From positions 1 through 64,000 of the forward strand of contig NZ_JBGUAU010000008.1 in the NCBI RefSeq assembly GCF_041820985.1: DNA of 64,000 nucleotides, given 5' to 3'. The DNA comes from Evansella sp041820985. Lineage in GTDB: Bacteria; Bacillota; Bacilli; Bacillales; Salisediminibacteriaceae. How positions within the stretch are numbered: position 1 is the first letter of the stretch; every line of letters starts with the position of its first letter. A program made the translations under genes and the position numbers. The notes beneath the pieces were generated by a model, which was not told the origin of the DNA, searched no databases, and saw nothing but the letters and a program-made list of their open reading frames with translations. This document shows positions 49,018 to 58,008 of the stretch, one piece after another.

Positions 49018-49345
49018 GGTAGACATCCATGCAAGTGAAAATTTGCGCCATGACGGATGAAAATACGTTGTGAAGAAGATCAGTGCAATAAAACTTGCGA
49101 GGGTATGAGGGGATGCTCTCGAACTCCAGTGGGAATCAGAGCAGAGGCGAGATACCGAAGAGTGCTTGCACTCGAAAGTAGCTCGACAGCTAACCACAGC
49201 ATAGTAGATACCGTGTAAGTATGAACGAATGTCCGCACTTGTGCCCTTGAGTAAAAAGGGAGTGGACAGTAGCGGATGTACAACAATCAACATAGTAATA
49301 CTAGATAAGTTTTACTACCACTAACTCTTGTCTTTTCAGTGTAGA
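49018..49345. repeat. Dispersed intergenic repeat C, long copy
   Basis: This stretch shares with 28665-28845 the blocks CCACAGCATAG...ACCGTG-AGTATGAACG, CGCACTTGTGCCCTTG and GAGTGGAC-GTAGCGGATG. Its start CCATGCAAGTGAAAATTTG matches 10677-10720. The middle part (ACTCCAGTGGGAATCAGAGCAG...TGCTTGCACTCGAA) resembles the widespread Bacillaceae GACTCC repeat. No gene in the 448 bp; minus-strand frames of 68-92 codons are chance. Confidence 0.65.
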
Positions 49346-49427
49346 CATTAGAAAAGGATTTGCCTAACCGATTAGTGTTGGGCAAATCCAAAAAAATTTT
49401 AGTTTTAATAAAATTAATGAATATATA

Positions 49428-50915
49428 TTAAAATATCGCCTTTCGTTCCTGAATTACTCTAATTGATTGTAATGAGTGGTCTTGTGGTCCTTGAACTGGA
49501 AGACCAACTTCTATGTTCTTTGCAATATAATGTAAATTTTCCTCATCAATAACTTCACCTGGAATTAATATAGGTATTCCAGGGGGATAAACCATAACGA
49601 ATTCAGCACTAATTCTTCCAGCTGAATCTTCTAATGGTATCGCCTCTGTTTCTGCATAAAATGCGTCTCGCGGAGATAGAGCTAGCATTGGAATATTAGG
49701 AACATAAACATTCACTTTCTCTTCTTGTCCATCTGTTTTGTCTTGGAATCGTTCTTTAGAAAGTTCTTTTAAAGCCTCAATTAAAATGTTTACTTTCTCT
49801 TCCGAATCACCTAACGTGATAATACATAGAATGTTGTACAAGTCAGATAGTTCCACTTCAATACGGTACTTGTCTCGTAACCAGAGTTCAACGTCATGAC
49901 CAGTAATTCCAAGGTTTTTAATAGAAATTATAAGTTTAGTAGGATCTATATCAAAGATTGCATGGTCATTTAACAATTCTTTTCCTGGGCAATAAATTCC
50001 AGGGATTTGATTTAGTTTTTCTCTTGTAGATTCAGCTATACGAATAGTGTTTGTTAGCTGCTCTTTCCCTTTCATCATTAAGTTTCTTCTAGCTGTGTCT
50101 AACGATGCTAATAGCAAATAGGATGTAGAAGTTGTTGTTAACATACTTATGATACTTTGAATCCGATTTGGTGAGACTAAATTTCCTTGTACATTTAGCA
50201 CAGAACTTTGTGTTAACGATCCACCAAGCTTGTGTACACTTGTTGCTGCCATATCCGCTCCAGCCTGCATTGCAGAAATAGGTAATTCATCATGAAAATG
50301 GATGTGAACCCCATGAGCTTCATCTACAAGTACTGGGATGTCATGAGAATGAGCAATTTTTACGATTTGTTTTAAATTTGCTGCTACCCCAAAATAGGTA
50401 GGGTTAATTACTAGTAGACCTTTAGCATCAGGGTGTGTTTGAATAGCTTTTTCCACTGCTTCTGTAGTAATCCCGTGTGATATCCCAAGCTTTTCGTCTA
50501 TTTCTGGATGAATAAAAATAGGGGTTGCTCCTGAGAAAACGATAGCAGACATGATGGACTTATGAACATTTCTTGGTACTATTATTTTTTCACCGGGTCC
50601 ACACACACTCATGATCATTGTCATAATCGCTCCACTTGTGCCTTGTACGGAGAAAAACGTGTAATCAGCACCGAATGCCTCTGCCGCTAAATGTTGGGCT
50701 TCTTGTATCATTCCGCTAGGATGATGCAAATCATCTAGTGGTTCAATATTAATTAAATCTAGTGACAAAGCATTGTCACCAATATATTCTCTGAATTCTG
50801 GGTCCATACCTTTGCCACCTTTGTGGCCAGGAATGTGGAATTGGACAGGTTTTTGCTTTACGTGTGCTAACAATCCATCAAATAATGGAGTTGTTTGTTG
50901 TTTTTTATTTATCAA
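49428..50915 (-). CDS. speA: Arginine decarboxylase SpeA
   Basis: This 495-residue fold type I PLP enzyme of the Orn/Lys/Arg decarboxylase major-domain family decarboxylates arginine to agmatine for polyamine synthesis. PLP-binding Lys229 is in TSVHKLGGSLTQSS. VQGTSGAIMT, NPTYFGVAANL and DEAHGVHIHFHDELP are family blocks; a C-terminal domain follows residue 380. High similarity to B. subtilis SpeA is apparent. The start is TTG behind GAGGTG. speA is in its usual place relative to SR1 but inverted. Confidence 0.95.
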   Translation of the reverse strand: MINKKQQTTPLFDGLLAHVKQKPVQFHIPGHKGGKGMDPEFREYIGDNALSLDLINIEPLDDLHHPSGMIQEAQHLAAEAFGADYTFFSVQGTSGAIMTMIMSVCGPGEKIIVPRNVHKSIMSAIVFSGATPIFIHPEIDEKLGISHGITTEAVEKAIQTHPDAKGLLVINPTYFGVAANLKQIVKIAHSHDIPVLVDEAHGVHIHFHDELPISAMQAGADMAATSVHKLGGSLTQSSVLNVQGNLVSPNRIQSIISMLTTTSTSYLLLASLDTARRNLMMKGKEQLTNTIRIAESTREKLNQIPGIYCPGKELLNDHAIFDIDPTKLIISIKNLGITGHDVELWLRDKYRIEVELSDLYNILCIITLGDSEEKVNILIEALKELSKERFQDKTDGQEEKVNVYVPNIPMLALSPRDAFYAETEAIPLEDSAGRISAEFVMVYPPGIPILIPGEVIDEENLHYIAKNIEVGLPVQGPQDHSLQSIRVIQERKAIF

Positions 50916-51055
50916 TCATATCACCTCGTGGGAATAATAAAGATACATAATAGTTTCATCTGTAGCATATATTTGATATCCTTCTTATAAAACATGAAGA
51001 GTATACCAAATTACGCTCTTATTGTACAAGAAGAATTTTTTATGAGGTGATTAAT

Positions 51056-51328
51056 ATGAGTGATAACGTATCTATACCTATTTCAATCGATTGGTCGAAA
51101 GATGAAATAGTAGATGTTGTGAATTTCTATGAGGTAATTGATCAAGCTTACAAAAAGGGTGTAGATCGAAACCTTTTGATTACTTTATATCGACGTTTTA
51201 AAGAGGTTGTACCCGGTAAAGCAGATGAAAAAAGAGATTTTAAGGAATATGAAGAACAAACAAATCAATCCCCATATCTCGTAATGAAGAAAGCAAGAGA
51301 AACAGATGCTGAAGTCATAAAAATGTAA
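51056..51328 (+). CDS. yktA: YktA, UPF0223 family protein
   Basis: The 90-residue cytoplasmic protein has the DWSKDEIVDVVNFYEVIDQAYKKGVDR block followed by YRRFKEVVPGKADEKRDFKEYE, diagnostic of UPF0223. Function unknown. ATGAGGTG lies before the ATG at 51056; the GTG at 51047 is inside that site. Its position next to speA and yktB matches B. subtilis. Confidence 0.92.
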   Translation: MSDNVSIPISIDWSKDEIVDVVNFYEVIDQAYKKGVDRNLLITLYRRFKEVVPGKADEKRDFKEYEEQTNQSPYLVMKKARETDAEVIKM

Positions 51329-51340
51329 CAGGTTTAGAGT

Positions 51341-51385
51341 AAAAAAACGTAGCTGACTAAAATTATACTCAGCTACGTTCTTTCT
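51341..51385. terminator. Bidirectional terminator between yktA and yktB
   Basis: ACGTAGCTGA and TCAGCTACGT pair perfectly; T-rich flanks on both strands (TTCTTT and TTTTTTT). Confidence 0.85.
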
Positions 51386-52001
51386 ATCGCATCGAAATTT
51401 TATATAGTGGAGATAAAGTTTTAAACGTTTGTTTAATAAATTCTATGAGTTTTTCTCCATCTTCAAGAATAGGATCATTTGCTTTTACGTGACGTCCAAT
51501 AAGGAATTCAGCCTTTTTCACATCCCGGAATCGTTGTAAAGAATGGTGTAAATCAATTGATTCTAATGACTCTGCATCTTTTTTCATATGATCTAAAGAA
51601 ATTACATAATCACTAGGAACATTAGACCTTATTGAATCCATATCATCTAAAAACCGCTGTGCTATATCCGTTTTATTTGGTAACTCATAAATATAAGCAA
51701 GCCAAATAAAGACATGGTCATCGAACAAACCAACTTGAAAATGAGGGTGCTTTTTATAGCCTCTTTTATTATGACAAAGAGCCATCCAAGTGTCTTTCGG
51801 TGGATTGACACTTCTTCGCGCGTGCTTTGCAATATGTAAAAACATTTCATTATTAACATAAGAGGAAAGGTCTTCTGCTACAGATTCGCCAATCTCTTTA
51901 AATTTAGGTTGGATTTTTTCTTGAATAGCAGCCATCCGCTCATCAAGGCCCTCCAAATAAAAAACTTCAAAATCTTCTTTCTGAAATCCGTCAAAATTCA
52001 T
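51384..52001 (-). CDS. yktB: YktB, UPF0637 family protein
   Basis: The 205-residue protein contains GLDERMAAIQEKIQPKFKEIG, AKHARRSVNPPKDTWMALC and HPHFQVGLFDDHVFIWLAYIYE, typical of UPF0637, a DUF1054 family. Function unknown; a cytoplasmic location is likely. AAAGGAG lies nine bases before the ATG at 52001. It converges on yktA as in B. subtilis. Confidence 0.92.
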   Translation of the reverse strand: MNFDGFQKEDFEVFYLEGLDERMAAIQEKIQPKFKEIGESVAEDLSSYVNNEMFLHIAKHARRSVNPPKDTWMALCHNKRGYKKHPHFQVGLFDDHVFIWLAYIYELPNKTDIAQRFLDDMDSIRSNVPSDYVISLDHMKKDAESLESIDLHHSLQRFRDVKKAEFLIGRHVKANDPILEDGEKLIEFIKQTFKTLSPLYKISMR

Positions 52002-52264
52002 CAAAAATCACTCCTTTCTTGAAGTTTATCATACAGATAAATAAGAACAAAATAATAGATATTATAAAACTGGTTTACTACGAAGGTAGTAGTGGAAAAG
52101 ATAAAGAAACATTAGAATAAGGAGTTCCCATTTTGTCATTACTAACATAAGCTATAGTAAATCTTCAGAACTATAGAGACAAGGCCCATAAAAAACGTTT
52201 GTTAATGATAAAAGAGTAGAATTTTTTTATCTGAAATTAAAAAACTTCGTAAAGGGGTGTTATC

Positions 52265-52453
52265 ATGGAGAGGGTCATTCAAACATTGAAACGTATTGAA
52301 GGGGATAAACGAATGCCTGTATTAAAAATGGAGATTGACTATGAACTTCTTACACTATATGATGCCCTACAATCCAAAGATAAAAAGCAAATTGAATTCA
52401 GTAAAAGAAAACTAGAAAAACTTCGAAGAGAATGGATTTCATACAAAGCGTAA
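52265..52453 (+). CDS. Small YkzI-like protein
   Basis: The product is a 62-residue helical, highly charged peptide (MERVIQTLKRIEGDKRMPV, then a Lys/Glu-rich C-terminal helix). The location between yktB and suhB is that of ykzI in B. subtilis, on which the name rests. Function unknown. AAAGGGGTG precedes the ATG, and a terminator follows. Confidence 0.7.
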   Translation: MERVIQTLKRIEGDKRMPVLKMEIDYELLTLYDALQSKDKKQIEFSKRKLEKLRREWISYKA

Positions 52454-52465
52454 TAAGCTTTTTAT

Positions 52466-52492
52466 ATGAACCTTAATTGGTTCATTTTTTTT
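52466..52492 (+). terminator. Terminator of the YkzI-like gene
   Basis: ATGAACC and GGTTCAT pair around a six-base loop, followed by seven T. Confidence 0.88.
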
Positions 52493-52565
52493 GCACGAAG
52501 AATCATTTGCTATAATGAGACGGGGTATGATATAAAAGTGATACATAATAGAGAGGGTGTTGCTT

Positions 52566-53348
52566 GTGACTGATATTAATTGGGATCAACTATATGATGA
52601 TGCTTTACGATGGACTCGTGAAGCTGGAGAATACATAAAAGAAAAGATGAAGGAATCTTACTCTATTGATACGAAAGCAAATCAAAATGATTTAGTTACC
52701 GACGTTGATAAAAGTGTTGAACAGTTTTTTCAACAAAAAATAGGAGAAGGTTACCCTGAACATCGCCTAATGGGTGAAGAAGGTTCTCACGAATCTATTC
52801 ATGACTTAACAGGAGTAGTTTGGATTTTAGATCCGATCGACGGTACGATCAACTTTGTTCATCAAGAAAGTTTTTTTGCGATCTCTTTAGGTATTTTCCA
52901 TGAAGGGGTAGGAATGATTGGAATTGTCTATGATGTAATGAATGGCGAGCTATTTACGGCCCAGGTAGGAAAAGGAGCTTATTTAAATGAGAAGAAGTTA
53001 AACAAGCTTTCTGAAGTATCATTTGAAGAATCTATTTTAAGTTTTAATCCAAGGTGGATATTAAAAAATCGAGGATTTGAAAAACTAATAACGGAATCAC
53101 GAGCTGTACGCTGCTACGGATCAGCAGCAATAGAAATTGCTTATGTAGCAGCAGGAAAACTAGACGGTTATATTTGCAATAATTTAGCACCTTGGGATAT
53201 TGCTGGCGGAAGTGTAATATTAGCTGAAGTAGGTGGAGTTTCCTCTAATTATGATGGGGGTGAACAGACTTATTTAAAAAAGGATACTTTTATAGCAGCA
53301 AATCCATCGATTCATAGAGATGTTTTGAAACGAGTTCAAAATAACTAA
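52566..53348 (+). CDS. suhB: Inositol monophosphatase family protein (SuhB/YktC)
   Basis: This 260-residue Mg-dependent sugar/inositol phosphatase has the metal-site motifs GEEGSHES (near 70), ILDPIDGTINFVH (near 90) and APWDIAGG (near 215). It hydrolyses inositol monophosphate or a related phosphate in the cytoplasm. The GTG at 52566 follows AGAGGGTG at six bases; the frame from 52557 adds three residues. Corresponds to yktC of B. subtilis. Confidence 0.93.
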   Translation: MTDINWDQLYDDALRWTREAGEYIKEKMKESYSIDTKANQNDLVTDVDKSVEQFFQQKIGEGYPEHRLMGEEGSHESIHDLTGVVWILDPIDGTINFVHQESFFAISLGIFHEGVGMIGIVYDVMNGELFTAQVGKGAYLNEKKLNKLSEVSFEESILSFNPRWILKNRGFEKLITESRAVRCYGSAAIEIAYVAAGKLDGYICNNLAPWDIAGGSVILAEVGGVSSNYDGGEQTYLKKDTFIAANPSIHRDVLKRVQNN

Positions 53349-53349
53349 A

Positions 53350-53394
53350 AAAGAGAGTGGCAGTCTAAATTGACTTCAGCCGCTCTCTTTTTTT
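53350..53394 (+). terminator. Terminator of suhB
   Basis: AAAGAGAG-GGC and GCC-CTCTCTTT pair with one mismatch around a 17-base loop, followed by T. A degenerate TAGCTTC repeat follows at 53405-53455. Confidence 0.85.
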
Positions 53395-53526
53395 GAATGA
53401 AAGTATAATGTCTAGCTTCGAGCTCCATCATATGGTGTCGAGCCACTTGTAAAAGAAAAGCAAAAACCGCTTTTATCAGTAAGATCGTTGTTTTTCTCCC
53501 ATAGGAAGACACATTGCACTTTTTAA

Positions 53527-53715
53527 TTATCCTTGTTGTTCAGTTTGTCTATATTTTCGTTTTAGCATGAACCCCCACGCAATAAATACAATGGAAAAAA
53601 CAAATGAACCTACAGCAATGAGGGCACTCCCCTCGGCAATGCCGACGCCAATGCCCATTAAGCCGATAATTCCAAGTAGTGCTAGTGTAAAAAAACGCCA
53701 GTTAAATGAATCCAT
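53527..53715 (-). CDS. ylaF: YlaF, DUF5325 family membrane protein
   Basis: The 62-residue protein has two membrane helices (about 8-28 and 32-50) and a basic tail MLKRKYRQTEQQG. This is the DUF5325/YlaF pattern. Function unknown. TTTGGAGG precedes the ATG. In B. subtilis bipA follows ylaF; it is missing here. Confidence 0.82.
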   Translation of the reverse strand: MDSFNWRFFTLALLGIIGLMGIGVGIAEGSALIAVGSFVFSIVFIAWGFMLKRKYRQTEQQG

Positions 53716-53872
53716 ACTAAAACCTCCAAAGATAGAATTTCCTTGATACTAGTTTAGCGGAAAAATTGATGTTAGGGAAGTAATCGTTCTTTAAAACCTT
53801 TCTCTTTTTTATGATATAATGAGTGGTGGAAATTAGTGATTTTATTATTTTGTATTATTTAGGAGTGAAATT

Positions 53873-54217
53873 ATGTTAATAGCAGCGGTTACTAATACCG
53901 TATCACCTAATATGTCCCCCATTGCAACCTGGCTCGGTGCAACTGATCCAGAGAATTTTTTCTTTGTATTTCCTATTCTTTATTTAATCGTAAATGCTCT
54001 ATCTATTATTGTATTTAATCTTGGTTTTGCACGTAAGCTACCTATTTTAAAAACGATTGTTGTATATGTTGTTATGTTTATCGGTAATATAGTAATTACA
54101 TTTTTAGCCTTAACATTACCAATAATTGAATCGCTTTTTGTAGCTGGACTTGTACTAGGAGTGTACAAGCTACAATTAAGAAAACATAAACAAGAAGAAG
54201 CAACGCCAGAGGAATAA
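53873..54217 (+). CDS. ylaH: YlaH-like membrane protein
   Basis: The 114-residue protein has three hydrophobic segments: near 28-50, 57-80 and 80-100. It has a basic-acidic tail KLQLRKHKQEE and an opening stretch MSPIATWLGATDPENFFFVF, as in the YlaH family. Function unknown. An extended TGATATAAT -10 element (53810-53818) lies about 55 bp upstream. AGGAGTG precedes the ATG. Confidence 0.82.
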   Translation: MLIAAVTNTVSPNMSPIATWLGATDPENFFFVFPILYLIVNALSIIVFNLGFARKLPILKTIVVYVVMFIGNIVITFLALTLPIIESLFVAGLVLGVYKLQLRKHKQEEATPEE

Positions 54218-54477
54218 GAAATACTTCTCCAAAAATAAACAGACTTTATTAAAGTGTAAATGGTGAATTGAACTACAAACCTGACACTGTGCCCACAACC
54301 GGGGGCAAGTACTTAGGCGGAATGTTGAGGAGGTTCGGCAACTCCCCACAGAATAGGGGGTGGGTAGTAGCGAATGGAATACTTATCAACAAAGTTAGCA
54401 TTACTAGGTAAGTTAAACAATTAGATGAGAACACCTCTATTTTTAGGGTAGAATTACTAAAAAAGTTAATAACATGT
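54218..54477. repeat. Dispersed intergenic repeat C, short copy
   Basis: From about 54325 the DNA shares with 28665-28845 the blocks GGTTCGGCAACTCCCCACAG, GTAGTAGCGAATGGAATA and TTAGCATTACTAGGTAAGTTAA. The longer middle part is deleted. No gene. Confidence 0.6.
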
Positions 54478-54518
54478 AAAAAAACACATATCTTCATCAC
54501 GAAGTCCATGTGTTTTTT
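54478..54518. terminator. Bidirectional terminator upstream of ylaI
   Basis: AAAAACACAT and ATGTGTTTTT pair, with inner TTC/GAA; T-runs lie on both strands. It ends the minus-strand ylaI transcript. Confidence 0.75.
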
Positions 54519-54529
54519 ATTATCTGCTA

Positions 54530-54736
54530 TTATACAATATACTCATCCTGTTTCTCTTGACTAGAATGTTCACGAAAATTACCAGTATCTTTCCGTTCAT
54601 GAGTTCGCTTTTCTATTCTAGCACTACAAGTGTCACACATATATGTGTGGATAGGGCGATTACGAAGCTTTTTTGCTAATGGTGAATGATCATTTATATT
54701 TTCAATTGTATCACATAATACACATTTTACTCTCAT
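54530..54736 (-). CDS. ylaI: YlaI, DUF2197 zinc-ribbon protein
   Basis: The 68-residue protein has two Cys-x2-Cys knuckles, VKCVLCD and YMCDTCSARI, and a basic middle (AKKLRNRPIHT), a probable small zinc ribbon. The C-terminus is charged and disordered. The ATG at 54736 follows GAGG at six bases; the frame from 54748 begins inside that site. Function unknown; DUF2197/YlaI is conserved in Bacillaceae. Confidence 0.85.
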   Translation of the reverse strand: MRVKCVLCDTIENINDHSPLAKKLRNRPIHTYMCDTCSARIEKRTHERKDTGNFREHSSQEKQDEYIV

Positions 54737-54811
54737 AGTACACCTCATTATCCAAAGCTTGTCATACTTAACATGTATTATAGCATGGAAAAGGATGATA
54801 TAGTAGCCATA

Positions 54812-55174
54812 TTAAAATTGGTGATTATCAATATTTATATACTGTAATAAATTGTTGATCCACTCTCCGACTAAAGGAACATCTACAAACTGTTTTAATA
54901 TAAGACCTAATAAAGAGATGACAATCACCGTTCCTATAGTCAAACCAAGACCTCTCCCGACTCCAACTAATATATTTATGAAAAATACTCTTCGTGGGTG
55001 TGTGTAATTTAATAACACATCAGTAATTTTTGCGCGTTCTAAGGCACGCGAAATTCTTTCTAATTGATGCTCTAATTTATCTGCTTTTTCAAGGCTTCTT
55101 GTGTACTTTTGAAGCTCATGGACTAAACGTTCAATTTCCTGAATATCTAGTTCTTCTTTTTTATTCATTTTCAT
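54812..55174 (-). CDS. DUF5665-like coiled-coil membrane protein
   Basis: The 120-residue protein has an N-terminal coiled coil (about 5-50, rich in Glu/Lys heptads), then NYTHPRRVFFINILVGVGRGLGLTIGTVIVISLLGLIL, one or two membrane helices. The GRGLG motif and layout suit the DUF5665 family. Function unknown. Either ATG at 55174 or 55168 could be used; AAGGAAGG overlaps the first. Confidence 0.72.
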   Translation of the reverse strand: MKMNKKEELDIQEIERLVHELQKYTRSLEKADKLEHQLERISRALERAKITDVLLNYTHPRRVFFINILVGVGRGLGLTIGTVIVISLLGLILKQFVDVPLVGEWINNLLQYINIDNHQF

Positions 55175-55328
55175 TTCCTTCCTTTTTCAAATGTTTCGTT
55201 CATGAAGAAGAAATAAATAGGTCACAATAACGGAGTACTATATTTTTTGCGATATAAGTTTGAATAGTTTCATCTTAAGGAAAATATAGGTATAGTAATA
55301 TTGAATCAAATAAAGGAGGTATTTTTGT

Positions 55329-55784
55329 ATGGCTAATCAAGTTGAAACAAAATTAACGGAAGAATTATTGCCATTATTAAGAAAAGAACATTATGTTACG
55401 ATTGCGACTGTGGATCATGAAACAGGTGGACCTAACGTAAATGCAATCTCCTGGGTTTATGCAATGGATGAGTCAAAAATTCGCTTCTCTGTTGATAATC
55501 GTTCCCGTATCGTTGAGAATATTAAAAAAGAGCCATTAGTAACACTTACATTGATTGGGGCAGGCTCTACATATGGCATAACAGGGAAGACTTCTGTATT
55601 GTCAGAGAAACTTGACGATGTTCCATTAAAATTAGCGCTATTAGAAATAGATGTTGCAGAAGTTCGAGATGTAATGTTTTATGGAGCACGAATTACAACT
55701 GAGCCAAAATACGAAAAAACGTACGATAAAGATGCTGCAGCAAAGCTTGACAAACAAGTAATGGATGCAATGAAAAAAGCATAA
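55329..55784 (+). CDS. ylaL: YlaL, pyridoxamine 5'-phosphate oxidase-like protein
   Basis: This 151-residue split-barrel flavin-binding family protein has EHYVTIATVDHETGGPNVNAISW and KIRFSVDNRSRIVENIKKEP, the FMN/PLP-binding surface of the pyridoxamine phosphate oxidase-like fold. The substrate is unknown. AAAGGAGG precedes the ATG. In B. subtilis ylaL follows ylaK; here it lies before ylaJ, a small rearrangement. Confidence 0.88.
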   Translation: MANQVETKLTEELLPLLRKEHYVTIATVDHETGGPNVNAISWVYAMDESKIRFSVDNRSRIVENIKKEPLVTLTLIGAGSTYGITGKTSVLSEKLDDVPLKLALLEIDVAEVRDVMFYGARITTEPKYEKTYDKDAAAKLDKQVMDAMKKA

Positions 55785-55798
55785 GCAAAATGACTAGG

Positions 55799-55831
55799 AA
55801 AACAAGCCACTCAACGAGAGTGGCTTGTTTT
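55799..55831. terminator. Terminator between ylaL and ylaJ
   Basis: AAAACAAGCCACTC and GAGTGGCTTGTTTT pair perfectly around a five-base loop, serving both convergent genes. Confidence 0.88.
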
Positions 55832-55850
55832 ATATTAATGAATCATTGTT

Positions 55851-56477
55851 CTATTCTTGTCCATTTGGATGTTCGTTTCTATCCTTCTTTTTTTCACTCA
55901 TGCGACCTTTACTTTGTTCATCTTGTATTTCTTTCAATTCACCTTGCTGTTGTCCGTCTATCTTATCGTCATTTACATTTGTTGGGTCTTCACTTTCGCT
56001 TTGGCGGTGCTCACGACCTGGCACTACCGGTATTACTCTACCTATGATTGCTGCTAATTCATTCATAATAGCTGCAATTGGTCTGCCTTGCCCCATTTCT
56101 ACTCTCATTTCCTTTATTCTGTCAATTACATCTGGATCAGCTGTAACTGCTGCAGATGCCCCATATGGATCACTTGCTAATGCTTCAGCAACTTGATATT
56201 TAATAGAGCCAACCTCAGATTGATCTATTTCGCCACTTACATTGATTCCAACAAGGGCGTAAGGACCAATGACAATTGCTGTCGCATTGTTTACTTCTGG
56301 AACTCTGATACTTAGTTGAGCTAAATGATTTGCAACCTCTGTTGCAGTTGGTTCATTATATGCAGAATATTGTCCTCCTTGCCCTTCAACAGCAGATGGA
56401 TCGGAAACATCATCTTGAGGTTGACAGGCAGTCGTAAATAATAGTGCAGATGCTACGATTAACCACTTTTTAATCAT
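55851..56477 (-). CDS. ylaJ: YlaJ/YhcN-family sporulation lipoprotein
   Basis: The 208-residue protein has a lipobox LLFTTAC (Cys18). A YhcN/YlaJ domain (about 45-150) follows, with ATEVANHLAQLSIRVPEVNNATAIVIGPYALVGI and SIKYQVAEALASDPYGASAAVTADP. The Gln/Glu/Asp-rich tail is about 50 residues. Family members are spore inner-membrane lipoproteins involved in germination. AGTGAGGGA precedes the ATG. Confidence 0.9.
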   Translation of the reverse strand: MIKKWLIVASALLFTTACQPQDDVSDPSAVEGQGGQYSAYNEPTATEVANHLAQLSIRVPEVNNATAIVIGPYALVGINVSGEIDQSEVGSIKYQVAEALASDPYGASAAVTADPDVIDRIKEMRVEMGQGRPIAAIMNELAAIIGRVIPVVPGREHRQSESEDPTNVNDDKIDGQQQGELKEIQDEQSKGRMSEKKKDRNEHPNGQE

Positions 56478-56605
56478 ATTTATCCCTCACTTTTTGATGT
56501 TGTTGTAATGTATTGTTCGTTTAAAAGTCTATCTTTATTCTTAAGAACATACATTATAGTAAATGCAGGATTTTTTACTATTACTAGGTTGTAGGAGGCG
56601 AGAGA

Positions 56606-57937
56606 TTGAGTACAAAAAGATATATTTTAGATACGAACGTCCTACTACAAGATCCGTTGGCGATTTATTCTTTTGAGCAAAACGAAGTGGTAATACCAGC
56701 GGTTGTACTGGAGGAAGTAGACTCAAAAAAAAGAAATATGGATGAAATAGGAAGAAATGCTAGATATGTTGCACGATTAATTGATGACCTACGAGAAAAA
56801 GGAAAACTCCATTTAGGTGTACCACTGCCAAATGGAGGTAGCTTTCGAGTTGAATTGAACCACCGTTCCTTTTCTAAAATGAAAGATTATTTTTTTGAAA
56901 GTACGAATGACAATCGAATATTAGCAGTTGCTCTTAACATGAGTGTAGAGGAAGAGGAGAACGAGTCTGGAATAGGTGTAACGTTAGTAAGTAAAGATGC
57001 GTTACTACGGGTAAAAGCAGACGCCTTAGGTATACATTCAGAGGATTTTTTGAGTGATCGAGTAGTTCAGTATGACAGAATGTATGCAGGCTATCAGGAA
57101 CTGTATGTGCCATCAAAAATGGTGGAAGATTTGTATGAAAATAAGCAGCTTTCTTTAGCTGATTTGAATGTAAAGTTGGTATATCCAAATCACTTTTTTA
57201 TTATTAAAGATGAAGTGAATAGCTCTCGATCTGCATTAGGTGTGGTTAATAGTGATTGTACGAAGGTTAAGCTATTTCTTTCACATGAAGATACAATGTG
57301 GGGGATTCGACCACGGAATGTTCAGCAACGGATGGCAATGGAGCTATTAACAAGAGACGATATTCCACTAGTTACTCTAGCAGGAAAAGCTGGTACAGGG
57401 AAAACTTTATTGTCGCTTGCAGCAGGGTTATATCAAACAGAAGATATGCAGAAGTATAAGAAACTTCTCGTAGCCCGTCCTGTTGTTCCAGTAGGAAAAG
57501 ACATTGGATTTCTACCAGGAGAAAAAGAAGAGAAATTAAGACCTTGGATGCAGCCTATCTTTGATAATTTAGAATTCTTATTTAATACAAAAAAACCAGG
57601 GGAATTAGAACAAATACTTGCAGGGATGGGTTCTATTCAAGTAGAGGCATTAACGTATATACGTGGAAGAAGTATTCCTGATCAATTCATTATCATTGAT
57701 GAAGCTCAAAATTTAACGAAACATGAAGTGAAAACTATATTAACTCGTGTTGGAGAAGGTAGTAAAATCGTATTAATGGGGGATCCGAAACAGATTGATC
57801 ATCCTTATTTGGATGAATATACTAATGGATTAACATACGTTACGGAACGAATGAAGCACCTGACAGAATCAGGACACATGAAGTTAGAGAAAGGGGAGAG
57901 ATCATCATTAGCTCAGGTAGCTGCTGATCTCTTATAA
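56606..57937 (+). CDS. ylaK: YlaK, PIN-PhoH family ATPase
   Basis: The 443-residue protein joins an N-terminal PIN ribonuclease domain (2-130; YILDTNVLLQDP and VVLEEVDSKK) to a PhoH ATPase domain (about 235-440) with Walker A AGKAGTGKT and FIIIDEAQNLT. The PhoH2 group has RNA helicase and ribonuclease activity in mycobacteria; the B. subtilis role is not settled. The start is TTG after AGGAGG. Order ylaJ-ylaK-glsA follows B. subtilis. Confidence 0.93.
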   Translation: MSTKRYILDTNVLLQDPLAIYSFEQNEVVIPAVVLEEVDSKKRNMDEIGRNARYVARLIDDLREKGKLHLGVPLPNGGSFRVELNHRSFSKMKDYFFESTNDNRILAVALNMSVEEEENESGIGVTLVSKDALLRVKADALGIHSEDFLSDRVVQYDRMYAGYQELYVPSKMVEDLYENKQLSLADLNVKLVYPNHFFIIKDEVNSSRSALGVVNSDCTKVKLFLSHEDTMWGIRPRNVQQRMAMELLTRDDIPLVTLAGKAGTGKTLLSLAAGLYQTEDMQKYKKLLVARPVVPVGKDIGFLPGEKEEKLRPWMQPIFDNLEFLFNTKKPGELEQILAGMGSIQVEALTYIRGRSIPDQFIIIDEAQNLTKHEVKTILTRVGEGSKIVLMGDPKQIDHPYLDEYTNGLTYVTERMKHLTESGHMKLEKGERSSLAQVAADLL

Positions 57938-57943
57938 TGAATA

Positions 57944-57991
57944 AGGAAAAAACAAGACAAGACCATCTGTTTCCTAACAGATGGTCTTGTC
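57944..57991. terminator. Terminator between ylaK and the following convergent gene
   Basis: GACAAGACCATCTGT and ACAGATGGTCTTGTC pair perfectly. T-rich flanks are best on the minus strand, after the convergent gene. Confidence 0.85.
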
Positions 57992-58008
57992 AAATTTGTA
58001 TAATTTCC